From an uncultured candidate division WPS-2 bacterium (lineage in GTDB: Bacteria; Vulcanimicrobiota; Vulcanimicrobiia; Vulcanimicrobiales; Vulcanimicrobiaceae), in NCBI GenBank assembly GCA_937927945.1, contig CALEYW010000010.1:1-28154 (forward strand): a DNA stretch of 28,154 nt. The letters are read 5' to 3'. Under the pieces are notes generated by a model, which did no database searches, was not told where the DNA came from, and saw only the letters and a program-made list of their open reading frames with translations. Shown here piece after piece: positions 1 to 6,591 of the stretch. Position 1 is the first letter of the stretch. Each line of letters begins with the position of its first letter. The position numbers and the translations under genes are program-made.

Positions 1-56
1 GCCCGCCATGCGCATATTATACCATCGGACCGTCAAAAGTCCGACAAACTCCTAGG
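1..56 (-). mobile_element. 5' end of an insertion sequence running off the left edge
   Basis: Read on the minus strand from 56 inward, the sequence begins CCTAGGAGTTTGTC and continues GGACTT. The same 14 bases, in opposite orientation, form the outer end of a transposase remnant at 26443. Inside this end lie a short dyad (TCGGAC/GTCCGA, about 25-44), an extended -10 box and an ATG at 9-7 reading out of the window (Met-Ala-Gly). This is the layout of the upstream terminal repeat of an IS followed by its transposase promoter and start. The family (IS1182-like) is inferred only from the remnant at 26.6 kb, because no transposase sequence is visible here. CTAG sits at the outer edge of both ends, so it is either the target site or part of the repeat. 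Confidence 0.5.
16..24 (-). promoter_or_regulatory. Extended -10 promoter with leaderless start
   Basis: The minus strand reads TGG-TATAAT, a perfect extended -10 box. The next six bases are followed directly by ATG (9-7). Transcription would start at or next to the A of ATG, giving a leaderless mRNA for the gene that leaves the window. No good -35 box is visible at 16-18 bp, which fits an extended -10 promoter. Confidence 0.5.
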
Positions 57-477
57 CCGGCGCGAACATCGAGTCGTCGTCGGAGGAGAGCACGTCGAGG
101 ACCAACTCGTAGGGACGCCGCTGACCGTACAGCGCGTCGAAGGCGGGGCGTAGCTCGGGCGTGACCTCCGCGACGGTGAGAGCCTCGACCTTCGCCGTCC
201 AGCGCGCGCGCCGGCCGGGACTCGCGTTCGCGCAGAATCGGGCGGCGACTTCCGCTTCGTCGCGCGCCGCCCCGACGACCGCGACGAAGTCGTCCTCCGA
301 GATCCCGAGCATCGCCAGCATGGATCCGCTCAACCCGGGCCCGATGAAGTAGGCGCCCGGATGGCCGCCCGGCAGCAGGGCGCGTGCCTTGTCGATCGTG
401 CGCGGCAGCATGACAACGCCCTCGAGGGCGGCGTGCGGCGCGCGGGGCGGGTGTTCGCGAAGGTCGAGCGGTTCCAT
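52..477 (-). CDS. DUF5069 domain-containing protein
   Basis: This 141-residue protein has the family's opening pattern (MEPLDLREHPPRAPHAALEG, then MLPRTIDKAR and LPGGHPG) followed by GLSGSML and a middle section of the type LGISEDDFVAVV. The family is widespread in environmental bacteria and has no established function. I start at the Met of MEPLDL rather than the longer frame because the extra N-terminal residues are Arg/Pro-rich and overlap the neighbouring gene. It lies 10 bp after the stop of the cystathionine enzyme and is probably co-transcribed with it. Its TAG stop (54-52) falls inside the CCTAGG outer edge of the IS end, so the original C-terminus may have been cut or altered. The length is still near normal for the family. 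Confidence 0.8.
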   Translation of the reverse strand: MEPLDLREHPPRAPHAALEGVVMLPRTIDKARALLPGGHPGAYFIGPGLSGSMLAMLGISEDDFVAVVGAARDEAEVAARFCANASPGRRARWTAKVEALTVAEVTPELRPAFDALYGQRRPYELVLDVLSSDDDSMFAPA

Positions 478-487
478 ACCGCCGAGT

Positions 488-1717
488 CTACGCCGCGGCT
501 TCCTCCAAGCCCACCTCGGCGGTCGCATCGAGTGCGGCGGCGAGGTCGGCGATGAGGTCCTCGGCGTCCTCGAGACCGATCGAGAGACGCAGCAGGTCCG
601 GCGTAATGCCGAGTTCGGCCTTCATCTCGGCGGGGACCGTCTTGTGCGTCATCTCGGCCGGACTGCAGATCAGCGATTCGGGACCGCCGAGCGAGACCGC
701 GAGGTTGAACAGCCGCGTCGAGCGCAGCAGTTCGAGCGCGCGCGTGCCGCCGCCGCGCACGCGGAACGAGACGATCCCGCCGAAACCGCGCTGCTGGCGC
801 TGCGCCAACTCGTGGTCGGGGTGCGATTCGAGCCCGGGAAAGAACACTGCCGCGACGTCGTCGCGGGTCTCGAGCCAGCGCGCGACCGCGAACGCGCTCT
901 CTTCATGCTGTTTCATCCGCAGCGCGAGCGTCTTCGCGCCGCGCAGCGTGAGGTACGCATCCTGCGGTCCGGGGATTGTGCCGACCGCGTTCTGGTGGTA
1001 CGCGATGCGCTCGAACAGCGCGGGATCGTTGCAGATCACGATGCCGCCGACGACGTCGCTGTGACCGTTGATGTACTTGGTGGTGGAGTGCACGACGACG
1101 TCCGCGCCGAGCTCGAGCGGCCGCTGGAAATACGGCGAGAGAAACGTGTTGTCGACCGCGAGGATCCGGTCGGGCCCTTTCAACGAGGCGAGCGCGCGCA
1201 GATCGGCGACGCGCAAGAGCGGGTTGGTCGGCGTCTCGATCCAGAGCAGCTTCGTGTTCGGGCGCAGCGCCGCGCGCACCGCGTCGAGATCGGTCGTATC
1301 GGCGAACGTCGTCTCGATCCCGTAGCGGGAGAGCTCATCGACGAAGAGGCGATAGGTACCGCCGTAACAGTCGCTCGTCGCGACCAGATGGTCGCCGGCC
1401 CGTAGCAGCGAGCACGCGCCGAAGATCGCCGCCATCCCCGAGCCGAACGCGGCACCGAACGCGCCGCCTTCGAGTTCGGCGAGCTGGCGTTCCAGGGCCA
1501 ATCGGGTGGGGTTGCCGGTCCGCGAGTAGTCGAAGCCCTTGTCGACGCCGACCGCCGCTTGGGTGAACGTCGCGGTCTGGTAGATCGGCACGACGGTCGA
1601 ACCGGTCGAGGTGCAGGGGTCTTGCCCGGCGCGGATCGCCCGGGTCGAGAAGCCGTCGCTGGGACGGCAGCGGGTGCTCGTATCGGGAGCAGAGTGGGCC
1701 GACGGTTTGGTCGCCAT
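488..1717 (-). CDS. Cystathionine gamma-synthase/lyase family PLP enzyme
   Basis: A trans-sulfuration enzyme of the Cys/Met-metabolism PLP family (fold type I), cytosolic and normally a homotetramer. The sequence shows YSRTGNPTR, the cofactor-binding GSGMAA, VDNTF with the PLP aspartate, and the Schiff-base lysine in HSTTKYINGHSD (about residue 214 from this start). The C-terminal SLGGPESLI and RLSIGLEDAEDLI stretches are typical of MetB/MetC-type enzymes. At 409 residues it is full length. The choice between cystathionine synthase, cystathionine lyase and homocysteine-forming activity cannot be made from these motifs, so no symbol is given. The start is the ATG preceded by GGAG at 9 bp; a slightly longer frame begins three codons upstream. 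A Met-rich leader and terminator precede it, pointing to control by methionine supply. Confidence 0.9.
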   Translation of the reverse strand: MATKPSAHSAPDTSTRCRPSDGFSTRAIRAGQDPCTSTGSTVVPIYQTATFTQAAVGVDKGFDYSRTGNPTRLALERQLAELEGGAFGAAFGSGMAAIFGACSLLRAGDHLVATSDCYGGTYRLFVDELSRYGIETTFADTTDLDAVRAALRPNTKLLWIETPTNPLLRVADLRALASLKGPDRILAVDNTFLSPYFQRPLELGADVVVHSTTKYINGHSDVVGGIVICNDPALFERIAYHQNAVGTIPGPQDAYLTLRGAKTLALRMKQHEESAFAVARWLETRDDVAAVFFPGLESHPDHELAQRQQRGFGGIVSFRVRGGGTRALELLRSTRLFNLAVSLGGPESLICSPAEMTHKTVPAEMKAELGITPDLLRLSIGLEDAEDLIADLAAALDATAEVGLEEAAA

Positions 1718-1752
1718 GAGTTGCACTCCGGAGAAGGATGAGGGGAATGAGA

Positions 1753-1779
1753 AAAGCCCTCGCGGTCAGCGAGGGCTTT
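1753..1779 (-). terminator. Attenuator-type terminator hairpin in the leader of the cystathionine enzyme
   Basis: An 11-bp perfect stem (AAAGCCCTCGC with its complement) closes a 5-base loop and is followed on the minus strand by TTTTCTC. No plus-strand gene ends here, and the nearest upstream minus-strand gene ends about 360 bp away, so the hairpin sits in the 5' leader of the downstream gene. Part of the stem and loop (1762-1771) can instead pair over 10 bases, with one G-U pair, with 1825-1834 inside the leader ORF. These are mutually exclusive structures, as expected for transcription attenuation. Confidence 0.6.
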
Positions 1780-1805
1780 CGTAGGGGCAGCGAGCCTGAG
1801 CCCAG

Positions 1806-1862
1806 CTAACCCGAACGGAAACACCGCCGACCGCTTTCGCGGGTGCGCATCATTCGCATCAT
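1806..1862 (-). CDS. Putative Met-rich leader peptide
   Basis: An 18-codon ORF reads MMRMMRTRESGRRCFRSG and ends 26 bases before the terminator hairpin. Four of its first five codons are AUG and it also has one Cys codon. The segment 1834-1825 (codons 10 to 13) is the proposed antiterminator strand. A ribosome stalled on the Met codons would leave it free, while one reading through to the stop would cover it. No clear Shine-Dalgarno site precedes it. The ORF is short, so coding status rests on composition, position and the alternative pairing, not on homology. Confidence 0.45.
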   Translation of the reverse strand: MMRMMRTRESGRRCFRSG

Positions 1863-1943
1863 GAGGCCGGCGGAAAAGTTCATTTCGGGGAGGTTACCAC
1901 GGCCGACCGCGGGCGTCAAGGAAACCGCCTGCTCGCCGACGCG

Positions 1944-2105
1944 TCACAGGTCGAGGATCGCTCGCTCCCGCTCCCCCTGCAGTGCCCGATCTTCGGCGAC
2001 GCTTTCACTGAGGATACGAGCGACCTGGGCATCGTCACGTTCCCGACGTACCCTCATGGCTGCTTCTTTGGCCGCCGCGAGCATGAATGCCGTCCGGTTC
2101 GGCTG
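1944..2105 (-). pseudogene. Possible remnant of a ribbon-helix-helix (DUF1778-like) antitoxin
   Basis: The frame ends in a stretch beginning PNRTAFMLAAAKEAAMRV, then acidic and basic residues up to a stop at 1944. The pattern F-M-L-x-A-A-x-E-A-A resembles the second half of DUF1778-type ribbon-helix-helix antitoxins. The first half, which would hold the DNA-binding strand, is absent: the frame runs back into the cupin gene with no good start. An internal ATG (2084) would give only 46 residues. It could also be a chance open frame. Confidence 0.25.
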
Positions 2106-2137
2106 GGACGGCGCTGGTGCGCGATCCGGCAGCGGTC

Positions 2138-2506
2138 CTACTTCGGCTTCGCGTAGTCGGCGAAACCGACGAAGTCGACCACGACGCATGGCTCGTTGCC
2201 CTCGATCCACGCGTCGTGTCCCGGCGGGATCGAAAATGCGTCGTCCCGGCGCAACCGCATTCTCGTCCCGTCATCCATCACGACGGTCATTTCGCCTGAG
2301 ATCACGGTGCCCAAGTGCTCGGCTTGGCACGACGCGGTACCGGCGATCGGCTTCACGTCATCCGACCACTTCCAGCCGCGTTCGAACGTCGCGCAGCCGA
2401 TCGTCTTTCCGCCGACGTTGACGATGTCGAGACGCCCCTTCGGAAAGGTTCGCGTCTCTTCCGGGCTCGAAAAATTTTTCGACTCAGCACGCGTAAGAGT
2501 AGCCAT
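2138..2506 (-). CDS. Cupin domain protein
   Basis: A 122-residue single-domain cupin. The middle contains the two cupin motifs in a relaxed form: CQAEHLGTVISGEMTV (His and Glu ligands) and, after DDAFSIPPGHDAWIEG, a second histidine and the PPG turn. Such proteins usually bind a metal and act as small dioxygenases, isomerases or ligand sensors, and the substrate cannot be told from sequence. The start at 2506 is chosen because GAGGAA lies 9 bp upstream; the frame could begin five codons earlier. It stands alone between the leader region of the cystathionine enzyme and the cox genes. Confidence 0.8.
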   Translation of the reverse strand: MATLTRAESKNFSSPEETRTFPKGRLDIVNVGGKTIGCATFERGWKWSDDVKPIAGTASCQAEHLGTVISGEMTVVMDDGTRMRLRRDDAFSIPPGHDAWIEGNEPCVVVDFVGFADYAKPK

Positions 2507-2566
2507 ACATACGTTCCTCATTCAACGGTGCGCGTTGGCTCAGCCACCCGTTTCCGAGGCGAAGCG

Positions 2567-2575
2567 AGTATACCA
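2567..2575 (-). promoter_or_regulatory. Extended -10 promoter of the cupin gene
   Basis: The minus strand reads TGG-TATACT about 60 bp before the cupin start. It has the TGn extension and five of six consensus -10 bases. No convincing -35 box is present. The surrounding 2507-2694 stretch has no gene. Confidence 0.4.
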
Positions 2576-2673
2576 CCGCGATGCCGCGAGCGCGCGTGCC
2601 AAACCGCCTAAACGATCACGCCCAATGGTATACCGCTCCACAAGTCGGCATGGGATCGCTGAAACTCGGGGAT

Positions 2674-2700
2674 CGCTGATCCTGAGGACGACGATCAGCG
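2674..2700. repeat. Inverted repeat at the end of coxM
   Basis: CGCTGATC (2674-2681) pairs with GATCAGCG (2693-2700) around an 11-base loop, and the coxM stop codon lies in one arm. There is no T-run on either strand, so it is a weak terminator candidate or an mRNA-end hairpin. GATCGCTGA is also repeated directly at 2654 and 2671. Confidence 0.35.
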
Positions 2701-3546
2701 GGAGGCGGCTTGGGCGACCGCCCGCGCGGTGAAGACGTCCGCCATCGCGGCGCGATAGGCTCCCGATGCGAACGTGTCGGAGCGAGCATCCTGACCGGAC
2801 GCCGTCCCGGCACAGGCCGCTGCGACCGCGGCCTCGTCGGATCCGCGGACTCCGGCCAGCGCGCTCTCGACGCCGCCGGCCCGGAACGCCGAATCTCCGA
2901 CGCCGGCGATCGCGACCCGCGCCGTGGCGATCGATCCGCCGTTCAGCGTGAGCACCGCCGCTGCGCCGACGACCGCGTAGTGCGAGGCGGGGTGGTGGTA
3001 TTTCACGTACGCCGATTTCGGCGCCGCGTCGAAGGCGATCGCGGTGAGCACTTCGCCCGCACCGAGCGCCGTGTCGAACATCTCGCGGAAGAAGTCGCCG
3101 GCCCGGAGCTTTCGTTCGCCGCCTTTTCCGACCACGGTGAACGTGGCGTCGAGCGCGAGGAGGACGGCCGGATAGTCGGCGGACGGATCGCCGTGTGCGG
3201 ACGCTCCGCCTATCGTGCCGCGATTGCGGACTTGCGGGTCGCCCAGCTGGTTGGCGGCATCCCAGAGCGCCGGCGCGGTCTTCTTCAGCGCGTCGCTCGC
3301 CGCGAGGGCCGCGTGCTTGGTCAGCGCGCCGATCGTAACGCGGTTTCCGTCGACGCGGATCGCGTCGAGCTGCGGAATGCCGGTGATGTCGATCAGCATC
3401 GCGGGTGCCGCGAGCCGCAGCTTCATCATCGGGATGAGACTGTGGCCGCCGGCCAGCAGCTTCGCGTCGTCACCGTGTTCGCCGAGCAGGCGGATCGCGT
3501 CGTCGACGCTCGACGCGCGAACGTAGTCGAAGGCAGCCGGAATCAT
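2695..3546 (-). CDS. coxM: Molybdenum hydroxylase FAD-binding medium subunit (CoxM-like)
   Basis: A 283-residue FAD subunit of the xanthine dehydrogenase/CO dehydrogenase family. It passes electrons from the Fe-S subunit to the acceptor. The two FAD-binding signatures are present: AGGHSLIPMMKLR (residues 32-44) and TIGGASAHGDPSADYP (111-126). The C-terminal CODH-FAD domain follows (AFDAAPKSAYVKYHH, and VGDSAFRA). The ATG overlaps the stop of the large-subunit reading frame by 4 bp, so the three structural genes run S-L-M. That order, with the AYRGAGR motif of the large subunit, is typical of form II enzymes. The length is normal. The real substrate may not be CO. Confidence 0.88.
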   Translation of the reverse strand: MIPAAFDYVRASSVDDAIRLLGEHGDDAKLLAGGHSLIPMMKLRLAAPAMLIDITGIPQLDAIRVDGNRVTIGALTKHAALAASDALKKTAPALWDAANQLGDPQVRNRGTIGGASAHGDPSADYPAVLLALDATFTVVGKGGERKLRAGDFFREMFDTALGAGEVLTAIAFDAAPKSAYVKYHHPASHYAVVGAAAVLTLNGGSIATARVAIAGVGDSAFRAGGVESALAGVRGSDEAAVAAACAGTASGQDARSDTFASGAYRAAMADVFTARAVAQAASR

Positions 3547-4184
3547 CGCGCTCTCCCGTTCTTCGCGTGCATCGCGGTCCAGAGTTTCTCAGGCTTCAGC
3601 GGCATGTCGATGTGCACGACGCCGAACGGCGCCAGCGCGTCCATGACGGCGTTGGCGACGGCCGGGGTCGAGCCGATCGTCCCCGCTTCGCCGACGCCCT
3701 TGATTCCGAGCGGGTTCACCGTCGTCGCGGTGACGGTGTGATCGAGATCGTAGTGCGGCACTTGCTCCGCGTGCGGGATCGCGTAGTCCATCAGCGTCCC
3801 GGTAAGCAGCTGTCCGTCGCCGTCGTAGACGACTTCCTCGAACATCGCTTGCGAGAGACCTTGCGCGATGCCGCCGTGGACTTGCCCTTCGACGATCATC
3901 GGGTTGAGCAGCCGGCCGCAATCGTCCACCGCCAGGTACTTCACGAACTCGACCTGGCCGGTCTTCGCGTCGACTTCGACGACGCAGACGTGCGTGCCGA
4001 ACGGGAAGACGAAGTTCGGCGGCTCGAAGCGCCGCGTCGCATCCATCCCGGGTTCGAGGCCGGGCGGCAGGTTGTCGCCCATGAACGCCATGAAGCCGGC
4101 TTCAGCCGTCGTCATCGACTTGGACGGATCGCCCTTGACACCGATCTTGCCGTTGCGATACTCCACGTCGTCGGGATTCGCTTC
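3543..4184 (-). pseudogene. coxL: 3' part of the molybdenum hydroxylase large subunit, after an in-frame UGA
   Basis: This stretch continues the large-subunit gene in the same frame directly after the TGA at 4187-4185. It begins EANPDDVEYRNGKIGVKG, which matches the usual continuation of CoxL proteins. It carries essential features of the molybdenum centre: VDDCGRLLNP, GQVHGGIAQG and GIKGVGEAG with the catalytic Glu (about residue 733 of the joined protein). A GTG at 4166 could open a 207-residue ORF, but no Shine-Dalgarno site supports it and such a fragment would be only part of a domain. Joined, the two parts give 780 residues, normal for the family. It ends in a 4-bp overlap with coxM. 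Confidence 0.75.
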
Positions 4185-5885
4185 TCAGGCGTGCGCCGCG
4201 ATCTTGATCGCCTTGGCTTGAATCGTGTCGATCGCCAGCTTGAGCGCCGCGCCGCCGACCGCAGTCCCGCGCGAGCCGAACGTGCCGACGCCGTACTGGA
4301 CCTTGTCGGTGTCGCCGTGGATGACGTTGATGCTGTCGATCGGCACGCCGAGCTCGTCGGCGACGATCTGCGCGAAGGTCGTCTCCTGTCCTTGACCGTG
4401 CGGCGAGACGCCGGTCAGCACGGTGATGCTCCCGGTCGGCTCGACCCGGATCGTCGCGGAGTCCCAGCCGGCCGCGGGCATCGCGGCGGACGGACCCATC
4501 CCGCAGACTTCGACGTACGTCGAGAGCCCGATCCCCAGATATCGGCCTTCTTTGCGCAGCTCGGCTTGGCGTTTGCGCAAGCCCGCGTAGTCGACGATCT
4601 TGAGGGCTTTGTCCATCGTCGTTTCGTAGTCGCCCGAATCGTAGGTGAGCCCCGTCGACGTCGTGTGCGGGAAGGCGGTGTTCGGGATGAAGTTCTTGCG
4701 CCGCACGTCGACCGGATCGAGTTTGAGCCGCTGCGCCACGAGATCCATCGCGCGTTCGATGAAGAACGTCGCTTCCGGGCGGCCGGCGCCGCGATACGCA
4801 TCCGTCGACATCGTGTTGGTGAAGACGCCGATCACTTCGGCTTGGATGTTCGCGATTTGGTAGCAGCCGGGCGCCATCAGCAGCGTCAGCGTCGGGACGA
4901 CCGGCGTCAGCAGCTGATGGTACGCACCGAGGTTGCCGACGATGCGCAGCTTGAGACCGGTGATCGTCCCGTCGCGCTTGCACGCGATCTCGAGATCGTC
5001 GACCTGGTCGCGGCCGTGGATCATCGCTTGGAAGCACTCGGAGCGCGTCTCGATGTACTTCACCGGACGCTCGAGCTGCGTCGCGATCCACGAGATCACG
5101 ACTTCTTCCGCGTACACGTTCAGCTTGGCGCCGAACCCGCCGCCGACTTCGGGCGCGATGGTGCGGATGTGGTTCTCCGACATTCCGAGGACGACCGCGA
5201 GCTGCGTGCGCAGGAGATGCGGAATCTGGGTCGCCGAATACAGCGTCAGCTGCTGCATGCCGGCGTCCCAGTTGGCGACCATCGAGCGCGGCTCGATCGG
5301 CACCGGCGCGACCCGCTGGTTGACGATGCGCTGCTTGATGATCTCGTCGGCCGCGGCGAACGCAGCATCGGTGTCGCCGGCCGCGAACGGCAGCCGGAAC
5401 GCGACGTTCGTGCCGAGCGACGAGTGGACGTACGGCGGGCCTTCCATCGCCTTGAGCGGATCGACCACTGCCGGCAATTGTTCGTACTCGACCTCCACCA
5501 GCTCGGCGGCGTCCTTCGCCGCATACGGGCTGTCGGCGACGACGACCGCGACCGCTTCGCCGACGACGCGCACCTCGTCGACCGCCAGGATGAAGTGCGG
5601 CGGCGTCTTGAGGTCGGCCATCTTGTGTGCGACGGGCAGCGACGACTTGAGGCCGTGCGCGTGGTGGAGGTCGTCGCCGGTGTAGGCCGCGAGCACTGCG
5701 GGATGCGCCTTCGCGGCGTTGACGTCGACCTTGAGCAGTTTCGCGTGGCCGTACGGGCTGCGCACGAACGCGGCGTACACGGTACCGACTTGCTTGACGT
5801 CGTCGACGTACGTCGCGCGTCCGGTGATGAGGCGGGGATCTTCGCGGCGGCGGATGCGCGCGCCGACCATCGTCGTGAATGCCAT
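4185..5885 (-). CDS. coxL: Molybdenum hydroxylase large subunit, 5' part (CoxL-like, form II), ends at in-frame UGA
   Basis: Residues 1-566 of a CoxL/xanthine-dehydrogenase-type molybdopterin subunit. The N-terminal a/b hammerhead domain begins GARIRRREDPRLITGRATY. The molybdenum-binding domain has EVGGGFGAK, and the active-site loop AYRGAGR (363-369) marks form II rather than true CO dehydrogenase form I, which has AYxCSFR. The frame stops at KIAAHA-TGA, whereas homologues read on through a Leu-Glu-Ala helix. The bases after TGA continue in the same frame with homologous sequence, so this is a nonsense codon and not a frameshift. The stop may be a real mutation, an assembly error or a recoded UGA. 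UGA is used as a normal stop by neighbours such as coxS and coxE. The start overlaps coxS by 4 bp. Confidence 0.85.
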   Translation of the reverse strand: MAFTTMVGARIRRREDPRLITGRATYVDDVKQVGTVYAAFVRSPYGHAKLLKVDVNAAKAHPAVLAAYTGDDLHHAHGLKSSLPVAHKMADLKTPPHFILAVDEVRVVGEAVAVVVADSPYAAKDAAELVEVEYEQLPAVVDPLKAMEGPPYVHSSLGTNVAFRLPFAAGDTDAAFAAADEIIKQRIVNQRVAPVPIEPRSMVANWDAGMQQLTLYSATQIPHLLRTQLAVVLGMSENHIRTIAPEVGGGFGAKLNVYAEEVVISWIATQLERPVKYIETRSECFQAMIHGRDQVDDLEIACKRDGTITGLKLRIVGNLGAYHQLLTPVVPTLTLLMAPGCYQIANIQAEVIGVFTNTMSTDAYRGAGRPEATFFIERAMDLVAQRLKLDPVDVRRKNFIPNTAFPHTTSTGLTYDSGDYETTMDKALKIVDYAGLRKRQAELRKEGRYLGIGLSTYVEVCGMGPSAAMPAAGWDSATIRVEPTGSITVLTGVSPHGQGQETTFAQIVADELGVPIDSINVIHGDTDKVQYGVGTFGSRGTAVGGAALKLAIDTIQAKAIKIAAHA

Positions 5886-6460
5886 CAGGTCAACGCCTTC
5901 TCGAGCGCCGGGATGATGATGCCCTCGCCGGACGGCGGCGGCTCCTCAGCCGGCGGATGGATCGGCATCAGATCGCGCACGCTGTGCAGCGGCGCGTGCT
6001 CGCGCATCGCCTTGGCGGCGACGCGCACGGATTTCACGATGTTCTCGTACCCCGTGCAGCGGCAGAGATTGCCCTCGAGACCGGCGCGTATCTGCTCGTC
6101 GCTGGGATCCGGATTGCGCTTGAGCAGATCGACCGCGCTCACGATCATGCCGGTCGTGCAGTACCCGCACTGCAGCCCGTGCGAGGACCAGAACGCCTCC
6201 TGCATCGGGTGCAGTTCGTCGGCGGTGCCGATCCCCTCGATCGTGGTCACCTCGTGACCGCTCGCCTGCACCGCGAAGACGGTGCAGCTCTTGACCGAGA
6301 CGCCGTCGAGCAGCACGGTACACGCGCCGCAGCTCGACGTGTCGCAGCCGACGTGCGTTCCGGTGAGCCCGATCACGTCGCGCAGCGCGTGCACGAGGAG
6401 CAGTCGCGGTTCCGCGTCGAGCGACGCTCGCTTCCCGTTGACGGTGAGATCGATCTGCAT
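5885..6460 (-). CDS. coxS: Molybdenum hydroxylase [2Fe-2S] small subunit (CoxS-like)
   Basis: The iron-sulfur subunit, with a plant-ferredoxin-type cluster site (Cys39, 44, 47, 59) and a second cluster site in the helical domain (CGYC at 98-101 and CRC at 133-135). This is the complete set of eight ligands for the family. It relays electrons from the molybdenum subunit to the FAD subunit. The 191 residues include a Pro-rich tail of about 35 residues beyond the usual end. The start at 6460 is preceded by GGAG at 9 bp and gives the standard MQIDLTVNG opening. It is the first gene of the S-L-M operon and diverges from coxD across 131 bp. Confidence 0.92.
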   Translation of the reverse strand: MQIDLTVNGKRASLDAEPRLLLVHALRDVIGLTGTHVGCDTSSCGACTVLLDGVSVKSCTVFAVQASGHEVTTIEGIGTADELHPMQEAFWSSHGLQCGYCTTGMIVSAVDLLKRNPDPSDEQIRAGLEGNLCRCTGYENIVKSVRVAAKAMREHAPLHSVRDLMPIHPPAEEPPPSGEGIIIPALEKALT

Positions 6461-6591
6461 GCAACGCATCTCCGTGAAAAGCGGGGTCGGCTACGCTACC
6501 CTGCGAAAGCGGAATATCCTTGCCGTTGCGAGGGCCCTCCACGGACGCCGGTTCCAGGTTCTGCGTCCCGTCCTCCGAATCGCATACGCCC
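6461..6591. promoter_or_regulatory. Divergent promoter region between coxSLM and coxDE
   Basis: This 131-bp gap separates the structural operon (leftward) from the maturation operon (rightward), so both promoters must lie here or inside the first codons. The only AT-richer patch is GGATATTCC around 6510, and I see no convincing -10/-35 pair or clear operator. Confidence 0.4.

Noticed and set aside
1800..1910. Known SAM or SAH riboswitch before the cystathionine enzyme
   Set aside because: I could not fit the S-box, SAM-II or SAH consensus elements. The Met-rich ORF with competing hairpins explains the region better, although a covariance search would be decisive.
2624..2640. Promoter at the GGTATACC palindrome
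   Set aside because: It resembles a -10 box on both strands because it is palindromic, but no gene start follows at a suitable distance.
4166..4184. coxL UGA as selenocysteine
   Set aside because: Homologues do not have Cys at this helix position and UGA serves as a normal stop in neighbouring genes. I saw no obvious SECIS hairpin, but did not fold the region.
4160..4190. Frameshift in coxL
   Set aside because: The reading frame is the same before and after the break; the only defect is the TGA codon.
3567..6257. Long plus-strand open frame of 896 codons over the cox structural genes
   Set aside because: It is antisense to coxM, coxL and coxS, has an Arg/Asp/His-rich composition typical of mirror frames in GC-rich DNA, and matches no family.
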